Origin: Bacteroidota bacterium
Lineage (GTDB): Bacteria; Bacteroidota; Bacteroidia; Bacteroidales; Prolixibacteraceae
Length of the DNA: 64,000 nucleotides
Direction: 5' to 3'
NCBI GenBank assembly: GCA_023251435.1
Contig: JAHEYU010000005.1
Coordinates: forward strand, 90,588-154,587
The notes under the pieces are model-generated. The model searched no databases, was not told the DNA's origin, and worked only from the letters and a program-made list of their open reading frames with translations. Below, one piece after another: positions 1 through 8,096 of the stretch (position 1 is the stretch's first letter; every line of letters begins with the position of its first letter). The translations under genes were made by a program, and so were the position numbers.

Positions 1-643
1 CTGTTCCTCCTGCAAAATCTAATGCTCCCATTTTGAACAACCAACCGTCGGCTGACCAAACCCAATGAGCAACAGGATTGTAAACGAAGATGGCCCAAAG
101 TACAGAGAATATTAGGAATCCTCGGAATTTAATACGTTCAGCATAAGCTCCAATGATTAACGCTGGTGTAATTACAGCAAACATACATTGAAACAATACA
201 AAAGAAAGGTGCGGAATACGTGCAGTTGCCTGCGAAATGTAATAAGGGCTCACATCATTTATCCCTATTCCGTTAAGAAATGCCCAATCAAATCCTCCAA
301 TGTACGGAGCAAGAAAGCCTGTTGATGAACTGAACGAAAGGCTGTATCCAATGAATACCCATTCGAGCGTGATTACTGCAGTTAAAATGAAACACTGCAT
401 CAGAATGTTTAAAACATTTTTTTGACGGACTAAACCTCCATAAAACAGGGCAAGTCCGGGTATTGTCATCAGCAGTACTAAAGCTGTTGCAACAATCATC
501 CATGCGGTATTTCCAAAATCAATGTATGGAGTTGGTTCGGGTGCTGCAACAGCAGCGGCTTCTACAGCTTCCTGAGCAAAAAGTAGGGTGGGGGCGATTA
601 ATCCTAGTAATGCCAACCCTGTATATCGTAATTTCGTCTTCAT
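1..643 (-). CDS. amtB: Ammonium transporter (Amt family), 3' part cut by window edge
   Basis: This is the N-terminal part of an Amt/MEP/Rh ammonium channel in the inner membrane. Translating the minus strand from the ATG at 643 gives a cleavable signal-like segment ending in LLFAQ. An Ala/Pro/Glu-rich linker follows, then the Amt start PYIDFGNTAWMIVATALVLL and the first helix with PGLALFYGGLV, a family hallmark. The gene continues beyond base 1, so its conserved His pair region and C-terminus cannot all be checked. It lies 31 bp downstream of the PII gene, the classic glnK-amtB pairing in which PII plugs the channel when nitrogen is plentiful. Together with the porin-like gene it appears to form a three-gene operon. 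Confidence 0.93.
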   Translation of the reverse strand, partial: MKTKLRYTGLALLGLIAPTLLFAQEAVEAAAVAAPEPTPYIDFGNTAWMIVATALVLLMTIPGLALFYGGLVRQKNVLNILMQCFILTAVITLEWVFIGYSLSFSSSTGFLAPYIGGFDWAFLNGIGINDVSPYYISQATARIPHLSFVLFQCMFAVITPALIIGAYAERIKFRGFLIFSVLWAIFVYNPVAHWVWSADGWLFKMGALDFAGGT

Positions 644-674
644 ATAGAATTTATCTTTATATTTTTTTGAGGGA

Positions 675-1019
675 TTATTTGTTGTATAGCGATTCGTCAC
701 CCCGGTCTTTGGTGCGGATTCTGATAGATTGTTCAATTTCAGTTACGAAAATGCGCCCATCTCCACTTTCACCAGTATAGGCCGATTCGAGGATTGCATT
801 GATCGATTTTTCAACATTGATGTCGCGAACAACAAATGAGATATACATGCGGGCTACCGAGTTTACATCGTAGGCTACTCCTCTGAAAATAAGGCCTTGA
901 CGGGCTGTTCCCTGACCTTTTACTTCCCACCAGGAGAGAAAGTCGATATCGGCTTCATGCAATGCAGCACGTACTTCCTCAAACTTGGTTTTTCTAACAA
1001 TGGCTTCAACTTTTTTCAT
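675..1019 (-). CDS. glnK: PII nitrogen regulatory protein (GlnK/GlnB)
   Basis: This 114-residue trimeric signal protein senses 2-oxoglutarate and ATP/ADP and controls the neighbouring ammonium channel. It starts MKKVEAIVRKTKFEEVRAAL, has a T-loop with FRGVAY around residues 45-50, a B-loop TGESGDGRIFV and the C-terminal signature IRIRTKDRGDESL. Tyr50 aligns with the uridylylated Tyr51 of enterobacterial GlnB. The more N-terminal T-loop tyrosine (Tyr46 in E. coli) is Phe here, so the main modification site is kept. Length is normal for the family. I use glnK rather than glnB because of the adjacent amt gene. Whether it is covalently modified in this organism is unknown. Confidence 0.95.
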   Translation of the reverse strand: MKKVEAIVRKTKFEEVRAALHEADIDFLSWWEVKGQGTARQGLIFRGVAYDVNSVARMYISFVVRDINVEKSINAILESAYTGESGDGRIFVTEIEQSIRIRTKDRGDESLYNK

Positions 1020-1059
1020 GATACTTGATTTTTGAGGGTTTTATATTAACAAGATTAAA

Positions 1060-1704
1060 TTACAGGGAGAATCCTACAACAATGTGGAACTGTTCTGTCG
1101 ATGGATTCAGGATAACAGAACCACTTACAGGAATAGAGAAGCTATCAGAAATCTTGATGGTCTTTGATGATTTTATTCCAACATTACAAAGGTTGAAAGT
1201 TGCATCTTTGGTGTACTGTCCGTTTCCGGCACCGGCAAACAATGTAATTGCTCCAGCGTTATATCCTGCTTCAAGATAAGTGTCATCAGCATTAGTCATA
1301 TAAGCAGCAGATAAAGATAATTTACCAAGTCCAAGTCCGATCATCGGCTCGAAGTAATGTGAATCACCATCGAAATATGCTGCAGTCGGGAAATAATAAT
1401 CAGTTACTGTAAAAGTTAAAGAGCTGCTTTCGCCAAGGCTAACACCGTAGCTGGCGTATAAATCAGCCTCCATTGCTTCGTTGGTCGAAAAACAATAGGA
1501 GCCCCATGCTCCAACAGTAAATCCACCATTGCTGTATTTAACTCCTGGCTGCATAGCCGGGCCTGATCCGAATTTGGCACCACGCCATACATAGCTGCTA
1601 TAAACATCAACTCCGGTACTCCACTTGCTTTCTTCTTGTGCTTTTACATTCAAGGTGCAAATTGCGAGAACTGTAAAAACGATGACGGTAATTTTCTTTT
1701 TCAT
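1060..1704 (-). CDS. TorF-type putative porin / outer-membrane beta-barrel protein
   Basis: This 214-residue exported protein has a clear signal peptide (MKKKITVIVFTVLAICTLNVKAQ). The rest is a series of short amphipathic strands rich in Tyr, Gly and Ser (for example YSSYVWRGAKFGSGPAMQPG), ending in VVGFSL with a C-terminal aromatic strand typical of outer-membrane barrels. It resembles the TorF/Gcw_chp putative porin group (recognised from pattern, not searched). It is the first gene of an operon with PII and the ammonium transporter, spaced 40 bp from PII, which suggests it helps ammonium or a related solute cross the outer membrane. That role is inferred from context only. Confidence 0.75.
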   Translation of the reverse strand: MKKKITVIVFTVLAICTLNVKAQEESKWSTGVDVYSSYVWRGAKFGSGPAMQPGVKYSNGGFTVGAWGSYCFSTNEAMEADLYASYGVSLGESSSLTFTVTDYYFPTAAYFDGDSHYFEPMIGLGLGKLSLSAAYMTNADDTYLEAGYNAGAITLFAGAGNGQYTKDATFNLCNVGIKSSKTIKISDSFSIPVSGSVILNPSTEQFHIVVGFSL

Positions 1705-1832
1705 GATACTTAATTTTTAGGGTTAAACTTTTATTTGTTATCTATATTTTTTTTATCGTAGACATTTTTGGGGGTCATTCAATAAATAATATCATTTTTT
1801 AGGAACTACCCCCTTTGTTTGTTATGCTGGGT

Positions 1833-1840
1833 CAAAAGTA
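1833..1840 (-). promoter_or_regulatory. Possible Bacteroidota -7 box for the ammonium operon
   Basis: The minus strand reads TACTTTTG, matching the TAnnTTTG -7 consensus, about 130 nt upstream of the porin-like gene. No TTTG -33 box was found at the usual 19-21 nt spacing, so support is weak and a different promoter class is possible. Confidence 0.3.
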
Positions 1841-2264
1841 TTTTATTATTTGTATAATTTGACAGTTGAAAATGGGGGTAGGTCTTAATTAAAGATAAAT
1901 TAACAAACGAATGGATTAAAAAAGTGGGGTTAAATAATAAAAAAGTGCATAAAAAATCGTATTTTGATATAAAAAATAGGGGTATGTGTCGAAAAAACGT
2001 AAAAATGTAGTTTTAATATTTTGTTTTAATGCTTTGTTAATCAAATAGTCATGATGTACAATTTGATAATGACAAAAAGATATAATAGTTTGTTTTAATA
2101 TATCAAAAAGATATAAATAATTGAAAAATTAATTAAATGTAAATTTTTTAGCTTTTTGTTTCTGTGGGTTTTATTTTTCTGAAAAATCGAAATCAGAGAA
2201 TTTTTGACTTTAGATTTATTTTTTGTGATTATCGGTGCAATTAATCTATAAAGTTCAGTTTTGT

Positions 2265-2272
2265 TATATTTG
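2265..2272 (+). promoter_or_regulatory. Possible -7 box for the LTA-synthase-type gene
   Basis: TATATTTG matches TAnnTTTG and sits 38 nt upstream of the ATG at 2311. No -33 TTTG is present at standard spacing, so this is only a partial promoter match. Confidence 0.4.
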
Positions 2273-2310
2273 CAGTCCTTTTTATTGTACTGATATCTAC
2301 ATTGCATTTC

Positions 2311-4146
2311 ATGAGCTTACAACTGTCAAGGTTTTTTAAGTATTTTCTGTTTTGGATGATCTTTTTTTTGATTGCCAAGGCTTTATTCCTGATATGGAAT
2401 TTTGAAACAACCAGTCAGTTGTCGGTTGCCGAATTTTTTGGGATATTCTGGCATGGCCTGAAAATGGATGTTTCAACGGCTTGTTATCTGCTTTTACTAC
2501 CTGGATTATTATTGGCTTTTCGTATATTCTTACCCTCAAAGTTTGTTAATCGTTTTGTTTATGGCTATACCCTTATTTTTCTGATTGTAGCATCTATATT
2601 GATTGTACTCGATTTGGGACTGTATCCACATTGGGGAACCCGGGTGAATGTGACCTTATTTAATTATATCGACGACCCGGTAGCCATTGGCGCCTCGATA
2701 TCTTTGGGTGACGTTTTGTTGGGTTTTCTGTTGGGCAGTAGTCTGGTTGTCGGCTTTTTGTATCTGTTTCGGTTTATCTTTCCTGAAGGATTGGTTCGCT
2801 CCGGAGATATAAAATGGGGAACCGCACTTTTGCAACTTTTTCTGGTAGCGACTCTTATTCTTCCGATTCGGGGAGGATTAGATACTTCGCCGCTAAATCT
2901 TAGTTCGGTTGCTTTTAGTTCAAAGTTGTATGTAAATCAAGCAGCAAGTAATTACTTATGGAATTTTGCCAAGTCGGTCGAAAAGCGTAAAAGGTTCTCA
3001 AATCCATGTGCATATATGGAAAAGGATGAAAGTCTCCGGATTTTTAATGAATTTCAGAAAAAGGACACTTTATTTCAACGTCCCCAGCTTATCCGACTTA
3101 ATTCGGAGAAACAGCCAAATGTAATCCTTATAATTTTAGAGAGTTTCACCAATAAAGTAATTGCTCCTTTGGGTGGAATGCATGGCATTGCGTCCAATCT
3201 GGATTCGCTTTGCACCAAAAGTACGATTTTTACTTCCTTTTATTCAACCGGAAACCGTTCTGATCGCGGCATCTCTGCATTGCTTGGCGGATATCCTTCG
3301 TTACTTAGCACTTCAATCATGGTTTATCCTGAAAAATCAAATGGTTTGACTTTGCTTCCGGAGTATTTCAACCGAAAAAACTACAATACCTCCTTTTATT
3401 ACGGGGGCGACATCAATTTTTATAATCTGAAGACATTTGTGCTGAAGGGCAATTTTGGGAAGTTGGTCACCAAAGCTGATTTTTCGTCGGAATTGGGACG
3501 AATGTCGAAATGGGGTGTTCCCGATGGGTATATATTTGAGCGGGCTACCGAAGATTTAAAAATTGAAAAGGAACCTTTTATGAAAACCATTTACACCATT
3601 AGCAGTCATCCGCCTTATGATGTGCCGTTTTCGAAGTTCTCCGGAAATTCAAACGAAGAGAAATACCTGAATTCGGTGGCATATACCGACAGTTGTCTGG
3701 GAGCGTTTATCGATTCATTCCGAAAATCGCCGCTTTGGAAGAATACCTTATTAATAGTAACATCCGATCATGGAACATTGCCGCCGGGACCGACCGACAT
3801 CACCGATCCAGCATCTTACCTGATACCTTTGATTTGGTCGGGTGGGGTGGTTGACTCTTTGCAACGGATTGAAACTATTACGCAGCAGGTTGATTTAGGA
3901 ACTTCGCTCGTTCATCAATTGGGTTGGGAAACTGACTCTGCTCCATTCTCGAAAGATTTTTTCACCTCACAACCCCACGCTTTTTACATGCTCGATTCTG
4001 GTTGGGGATATGTTGTTCCTGAAGGATTTTTTTATTTCGATCAGAGCAGCAATGATTTTGTTTCGAAACCTATTGGAAAATCTGTAGATTTATTTTTTCC
4101 GAAAGCGTACATGCAGGTTTTACACGATGATTTTATTAACAGATAA
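2311..4146 (+). CDS. LTA synthase / MdoB-type sulfatase-fold phosphotransferase
   Basis: This membrane-anchored alkaline-phosphatase-superfamily enzyme (611 aa) belongs to the lipoteichoic-acid-synthase/phosphoglycerol-transferase group. About five transmembrane helices fill residues 1-190. A periplasmic catalytic domain follows with PNVILIILESF (metal ligand Glu), TGNRSDRGISALLGGYP (presumed nucleophile Ser317 where many relatives have Thr) and TSDHG (metal-binding Asp486/His487). I chose the ATG at 2311; an in-frame TTG at 2302 is the only upstream alternative. In Gram-negative relatives such enzymes modify periplasmic glucans or other envelope glycans with lipid-derived head groups, which would release diacylglycerol. 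That fits the lipid-kinase gene just downstream. It does not need formylglycine, so it is not a client of the maturase at 57109. Confidence 0.85.
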   Translation: MSLQLSRFFKYFLFWMIFFLIAKALFLIWNFETTSQLSVAEFFGIFWHGLKMDVSTACYLLLLPGLLLAFRIFLPSKFVNRFVYGYTLIFLIVASILIVLDLGLYPHWGTRVNVTLFNYIDDPVAIGASISLGDVLLGFLLGSSLVVGFLYLFRFIFPEGLVRSGDIKWGTALLQLFLVATLILPIRGGLDTSPLNLSSVAFSSKLYVNQAASNYLWNFAKSVEKRKRFSNPCAYMEKDESLRIFNEFQKKDTLFQRPQLIRLNSEKQPNVILIILESFTNKVIAPLGGMHGIASNLDSLCTKSTIFTSFYSTGNRSDRGISALLGGYPSLLSTSIMVYPEKSNGLTLLPEYFNRKNYNTSFYYGGDINFYNLKTFVLKGNFGKLVTKADFSSELGRMSKWGVPDGYIFERATEDLKIEKEPFMKTIYTISSHPPYDVPFSKFSGNSNEEKYLNSVAYTDSCLGAFIDSFRKSPLWKNTLLIVTSDHGTLPPGPTDITDPASYLIPLIWSGGVVDSLQRIETITQQVDLGTSLVHQLGWETDSAPFSKDFFTSQPHAFYMLDSGWGYVVPEGFFYFDQSSNDFVSKPIGKSVDLFFPKAYMQVLHDDFINR

Positions 4147-4152
4147 ACCGTC

Positions 4153-4174
4153 GAGACGCGATTTATCGCGTCTC
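4153..4174. repeat. Perfect 10-bp hairpin with 2-nt loop
   Basis: GAGACGCGAT, then TT, then ATCGCGTCTC: a perfect palindrome 7 bp after the stop codon of the upstream gene and 24 bp before the next start. No T-run follows, so it is not a standard terminator. It looks like a dispersed REP-type element or an mRNA processing/stability hairpin. Confidence 0.7.
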
Positions 4175-4198
4175 TAAAATTTAATATAGACAAGCAAT

Positions 4199-5083
4199 AT
4201 GTCACAACAAAAAAATAAAATATTTCTGATTATTAATAAGTACGCAGGCCATCAGAATGGGGCCGATTCCCTTGATGTTGTGGTTTCGTACTTAAAGAAG
4301 AATGATTGTGCTGTTCAATATTCCTTTACAAATCATCCGGGACATGCCACTGAACTTGCTTCTAATGCAATTGCCGATGGTTATGATTTGGTGGTTGCTG
4401 TGGGTGGTGATGGAACAGTGAATGAAGTTGCTCAGGGATTGATTGGCACCGAAACACCGATGGGAATTATCCCGATGGGCTCAGGAAACGGACTTGCTCG
4501 CGAGCTGGGGATTTCGATGAATTTACTTAAAAGTACCCGAACCCTAATCAAGGGTAAAAACCTGAAACTGGATGTATGCAAACTCAACGATCAACGTTTT
4601 CTATGCACCAGCGGAATTGGTTTCGACGCGTTGGTTGCCCACAAGATGAGCAAGGCTGCATCGCGTGGGTTTCTGAAATATGTGCAATTGGTTGTTCAGG
4701 AAAGTATATTTTATAAACCGCTTGATGTGCGGATAAAAATTGACGGTGTCTTAATCGAAAAGCCTGTTTTTCTGATCACTTTTGCCAATGCTTCGCAGTT
4801 TGGGAACAATGCTTTTATTGCGCCCGCAGCCAGCATGACCGACGGATTTATTGATGTGGTTGTTGTGCATAAATTTGCGAAAATATGGATGCCGGTTTTC
4901 GCAGTTGCCCTGTTTACCAAACTTATACCCAAACTCACATTTGTTGAATGTTTCAAGGCAAAACAAATTGATCTGGAACTTGCAGATACGCCCTATTATC
5001 ATTTTGATGGAGAGCCGGGTAAACTTAAAACTCCGGCTCAGATAAACCTTGATGAAGATAAAATTTGGGTGAGGTGCGGGTAA
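4199..5083 (+). CDS. Diacylglycerol kinase / YegS-like lipid kinase
   Basis: This 294-residue soluble or peripheral lipid kinase belongs to the DAGK/LCB5 catalytic family. Visible motifs are the nucleotide-binding VAVGGDGTVNEVAQGL (about residues 65-80), GIIPMGSGNGLARELG and, in the C-terminal domain, NASQFGNNAFIAPAASMTDG plus YYHFDGEPG. Family members phosphorylate diacylglycerol or related lipids with ATP to return them to phospholipid synthesis. Its position 52 bp after a gene for an enzyme that should generate diacylglycerol suggests a lipid recycling role; that link is inference. The true substrate (diacylglycerol, sphingoid base or other) cannot be read from the sequence. Confidence 0.88.
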   Translation: MSQQKNKIFLIINKYAGHQNGADSLDVVVSYLKKNDCAVQYSFTNHPGHATELASNAIADGYDLVVAVGGDGTVNEVAQGLIGTETPMGIIPMGSGNGLARELGISMNLLKSTRTLIKGKNLKLDVCKLNDQRFLCTSGIGFDALVAHKMSKAASRGFLKYVQLVVQESIFYKPLDVRIKIDGVLIEKPVFLITFANASQFGNNAFIAPAASMTDGFIDVVVVHKFAKIWMPVFAVALFTKLIPKLTFVECFKAKQIDLELADTPYYHFDGEPGKLKTPAQINLDEDKIWVRCG

Positions 5084-5198
5084 GTACTTTTGCTATTTCT
5101 GGTTTTTTAAAATGTCAATAGGAATGCGTATTCTGGTTTTCTCCGGTTGACTTCTTGTCGGAAATTCTTTATATTTAAGCTATAAAATAGCTGACAAT

Positions 5199-6950
5199 AT
5201 GAAATCACCACAAAAACGGTCCTTTACACGTCGAAATTTCATCAGTACATCAGTTGCCGGTACAGCTGGAATATCATTATTGCCAATGGCAACTTGCTGG
5301 TCAGATTCAGTATCTGCTAGCAATATTTCAGTTGAAGCACTTTCATCAATTGTAAAAAGAAAATTTGGAAACTTTGATTTTGAAGTAACTACATTGGGAC
5401 TGGGTGGACAGGCTGCAATACAGTTGACTCCTTCTGATGTTGATCCAACTGCAATAATTATTAAAGCCGTAAAACTTGGTATTAATTATTTTGACACTTC
5501 AAATACTTATGGCAGTAGTCAGTTACATTATAATAAAGCGTTTAAAGTATTAAATCTGATTCCAGGTACCGCAAATTATGATGGAACCCTGAGAAAATCA
5601 ATTTGGTTAACCAGCAAAACAAAAATGAAATGGGGTAACCCGGGGTATCCTGAACGTCCGAATGTCACAAATACCCCTGGTGCACCAAATGTGAAGTGTG
5701 CAATTGATGACCTTAAACGTTCACTTTCTCAGATGTTTGGTGATAATAAAGGTACATATCCAGAAGGAGCATACTTGGATATGATGTTGATGCATTCCAT
5801 AAATACAATTGAAACCAATGATGTTTTATATGAAGGATTGGAAACACCATTGGTTTCAAATGGAAATTTTGGCGCTCTGGTTGCCTTGCGGGATTTTCGC
5901 GATGGAACCAACTTTACTGGCATGAATCAAAAAAATGAAAAACTTGTCCGTCATATTGGATTTTCAGGGCATAGTAGTCCCCCTGTAATGGTCGATTTAA
6001 TACAGCGAGACGAATATGGAATTCTTGAAGCTGTTTTAGTTGCAATTAATTCAAATGATAAAACAAAATATAACATGCAGCATAACGTAATACCTGTTGC
6101 TTCTGCAAAAGGTATGGGCATTATTGCTATGAAAGTATTTGCTGATGCTGCTTTGTATCATAAAGCTCCAAAGTGGTCTGGTTCTCCCGCTGATTTATTT
6201 TTGCAGGTTGGAACAGCAGAGTTGCCTAGTCGCCCTCTTATCGAATATACCCTGACTACTCCTGGAGTTCATACAGCAATAATAGGTATAGGACATATTG
6301 ATGAAGATCCGCAAAAATGTCAGTTAATTCAAAATCTTAATGCTGCTCAAATAGATTCAGATGGAATTACTGAAATTGAAAGAAAAAAAATCGAAGATCT
6401 TACAAAAGCACAAAAACCGAATTCCAACTATTTTCAAATATCTAAAGTCGGACTAACCAAACCCAGAAATATAAGAGTAGTAGACGATAGGTTGCTGTGG
6501 GATAACGCATTTGCAGGGGATTCGCCCGTAACTAATTACGAAATAATGGTTAATGGCAAGAAAGTCGGTGAAATTCCTCATCAGCCTCAGATTCTTAAAA
6601 GTAAACCTTTTACTTTTAATATTTCTGTAATATCAGGTGATAAAATTGAAGTTTTAGCTGTTGATAAAAGTGGTATGAAGGCTATTGGATTACTTTTGAT
6701 TTCTTCGATTTCGGCATCTTCCGATAATAATAAAGTTCAACTTTTTCCGAACCCTGTTCATACAGAATTGACAGTTAGTAATATTGAATCAGTTAATTCC
6801 TGGGTTTCAATTTATACTGTTGCTGGTAAAAAACTGATCGAAAAAAAAGCAATTGGAACTCAGGCAAAATTCGATGTTTCAAACTTGCCTAAAGGCACAT
6901 ACTTTGTAAAATTTATTGATGGTAGCAGTGCGAAATTCATCAAAAAATGA
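5199..6950 (+). CDS. Exported aldo/keto reductase with Tat signal and type IX sorting domain
   Basis: The 583-residue protein has three parts. The N-terminus carries a twin-arginine signal (SFTRRNFISTSVAGTAG). Residues about 55-410 are an aldo/keto reductase barrel, with Asp and Tyr in NYFDTSNTYGSS, Lys in LTSKTKMKW and His in MMLMHSIN filling the usual tetrad. After a linker domain (about 415-505, Fn3-like), the last ~70 residues (VQLFPNPVHTELTVSN through GTYFVKFIDG) match the type A C-terminal sorting domain of the type IX secretion system. A redox enzyme predicted to cross the inner membrane folded and then be exported or surface-anchored is unusual. Substrate unknown. It is convergent with a second Tat reductase, leaving only 24 bp between stops. 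Confidence 0.85.
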   Translation: MKSPQKRSFTRRNFISTSVAGTAGISLLPMATCWSDSVSASNISVEALSSIVKRKFGNFDFEVTTLGLGGQAAIQLTPSDVDPTAIIIKAVKLGINYFDTSNTYGSSQLHYNKAFKVLNLIPGTANYDGTLRKSIWLTSKTKMKWGNPGYPERPNVTNTPGAPNVKCAIDDLKRSLSQMFGDNKGTYPEGAYLDMMLMHSINTIETNDVLYEGLETPLVSNGNFGALVALRDFRDGTNFTGMNQKNEKLVRHIGFSGHSSPPVMVDLIQRDEYGILEAVLVAINSNDKTKYNMQHNVIPVASAKGMGIIAMKVFADAALYHKAPKWSGSPADLFLQVGTAELPSRPLIEYTLTTPGVHTAIIGIGHIDEDPQKCQLIQNLNAAQIDSDGITEIERKKIEDLTKAQKPNSNYFQISKVGLTKPRNIRVVDDRLLWDNAFAGDSPVTNYEIMVNGKKVGEIPHQPQILKSKPFTFNISVISGDKIEVLAVDKSGMKAIGLLLISSISASSDNNKVQLFPNPVHTELTVSNIESVNSWVSIYTVAGKKLIEKKAIGTQAKFDVSNLPKGTYFVKFIDGSSAKFIKK

Positions 6951-6974
6951 TATTTTTTAAAGAGTCTGCATAGT

Positions 6975-7937
6975 TTAACCACCATATTTAAACAGAGGTG
7001 TTTGGTTTAACGCTTTTAGTTTTATTTCGTTTACCTCTTTTGGGCTAAGCTGACTTAATGTTTCTTTCATATTAATGGCAATTTTAAACAGTTCGGCTTC
7101 GCCTGGTGTTAGGATGTTTGTTACCGGGTGCGACAAAGTAAAGCGTAATCCCATCCTGATGTCATCTTCGCCCAGAAGTGGTTCGTACCAACATTTTGGA
7201 TATTTAGACCGGTCGGCATTTTGAGGCCACGGACCTTTTGCCATCGCTTTCAGGGCAATAATTCCCATTTGTTTTTGTTTGGCAAGTTCGAGTACCTGCG
7301 GTCCAAAATTGCCTGCATTCCAGGTGGCGAAATTAAATGGAAACATGATTGAATCGAAGTCGAAACCATTCATTAAAGCCATTGCCGCTTCAACCGAGTG
7401 GGCAGAAAATCCGATGTATTTTATTTTTCCTTCTTTTTGCGCTTCCTTAAAAGTTTCGAGTGCTCCACCCGGTGCGAAAATCGTTTTAACATCGTTAAGA
7501 GAAGTTACCGCATGAAGCTGATAAAGATCGAAATGATCGGTACGAAGGTTTTTTAGAGATTGCTCCAATTCTATACGGGCATCGTCTTTGGTTCGTTTGG
7601 TGGTTTTGCATGATAGAAATACATTTTTGCGATAAGGTTCCAGTGCCGGACCCAATTTAATTTCAGCATCGCCATACGAAGGCGCCACATCAAAATGGTT
7701 TACGCCTGCATCAATGGCAAATTTCACAATTGAAGCCGCATCTTCGGGTGTTGCATTTTTTACAATGATTCCACCGAAACCAATAATTGAAAGCATTTCG
7801 CCGGTTTTTCCAAGCGATCTTTTTTCGAGCTTAACAGCCGGAGTTGTTTCCCTTGCAATTAATGAAAGATTGGCCAGGAAAAGACTAAAAACCGGGGCAG
7901 CCATTGCTGTTTTACTGATAAATTCACGACGTTTCAT
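6975..7937 (-). CDS. Tat-exported aldo/keto reductase
   Basis: This 320-residue aldo/keto reductase has a twin-arginine leader MKRREFISKTAMAAPVF. I chose the ATG at 7937 because it places the RR motif at the extreme N-terminus; a longer frame to 7991 adds 18 residues with no signal features. The barrel shows FGGIIVKNA, Asp/Tyr in NHFDVAPSYGDAEIK, Lys in LSCKTTKRTKD and His in DLYQLHAVTS. It probably acts in the periplasm on a sugar- or aldehyde-type substrate that I cannot identify. It is convergent with the larger type IX-tagged reductase, and the pair may act on related substrates (inference). No type IX tail is present here. Confidence 0.85.
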   Translation of the reverse strand: MKRREFISKTAMAAPVFSLFLANLSLIARETTPAVKLEKRSLGKTGEMLSIIGFGGIIVKNATPEDAASIVKFAIDAGVNHFDVAPSYGDAEIKLGPALEPYRKNVFLSCKTTKRTKDDARIELEQSLKNLRTDHFDLYQLHAVTSLNDVKTIFAPGGALETFKEAQKEGKIKYIGFSAHSVEAAMALMNGFDFDSIMFPFNFATWNAGNFGPQVLELAKQKQMGIIALKAMAKGPWPQNADRSKYPKCWYEPLLGEDDIRMGLRFTLSHPVTNILTPGEAELFKIAINMKETLSQLSPKEVNEIKLKALNQTPLFKYGG

Positions 7938-8066
7938 ATCAATTATTTTTAAGGAATAGAACTTTTTTTGAATGCACAAATGTTCATGCAAGTTACAACA
8001 TATATTAAAAAATGGGGGTGTTTTGAATAAAAATTCAGTTGAAATACATAAACCCCTATTTTGATT

Positions 8067-8074
8067 TATCTTTG
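8067..8074 (+). promoter_or_regulatory. -7 box upstream of argH
   Basis: TATCTTTG matches TAnnTTTG and lies 22 nt before the argH ATG at 8097, giving a very short leader. No exact -33 TTTG; a TTGA at 8039-8042 is slightly too far away (24 nt). Confidence 0.45.
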
Positions 8075-8096
8075 GGACATCAAAAATATTCTGATT

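Larger units (their letters stand above)
1705..2310. other. AT-rich divergent intergenic region
   Basis: About 600 bp separate the minus-strand ammonium operon from the plus-strand LTA-synthase-type gene. It is strongly AT-rich with long A/T runs. The only open frames are low-complexity (Lys/Asn/Ile) and not credible genes. It should hold both divergent promoters. One -7-like box is seen for each direction (listed separately). A few GGGGT-containing words (GGGGGTCA near 1770, GGGGGTAGG near 1873, GGGGTATG near 1979) stand out from the AT-rich background. No RNA gene was recognised. Confidence 0.6.

Noticed and set aside
675..1019. Possible loss of the PII uridylylation tyrosine (FRG in place of YRG).
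   Set aside because: Counting against E. coli GlnB shows that the Phe replaces Tyr46. The modified residue Tyr51 is kept as Tyr50.
2095..2307. 70-residue minus-strand open frame in the AT-rich gap.
   Set aside because: Composed almost wholly of Lys, Asn and Ile codons in A/T-rich DNA, with no signal or family pattern.
2311..4146. Treating the LTA-synthase-type gene as a formylglycine sulfatase client of the maturase.
   Set aside because: This subfamily uses a Ser/Thr nucleophile directly, lacks the C/S-x-P-S-R motif and is far from the maturase gene.
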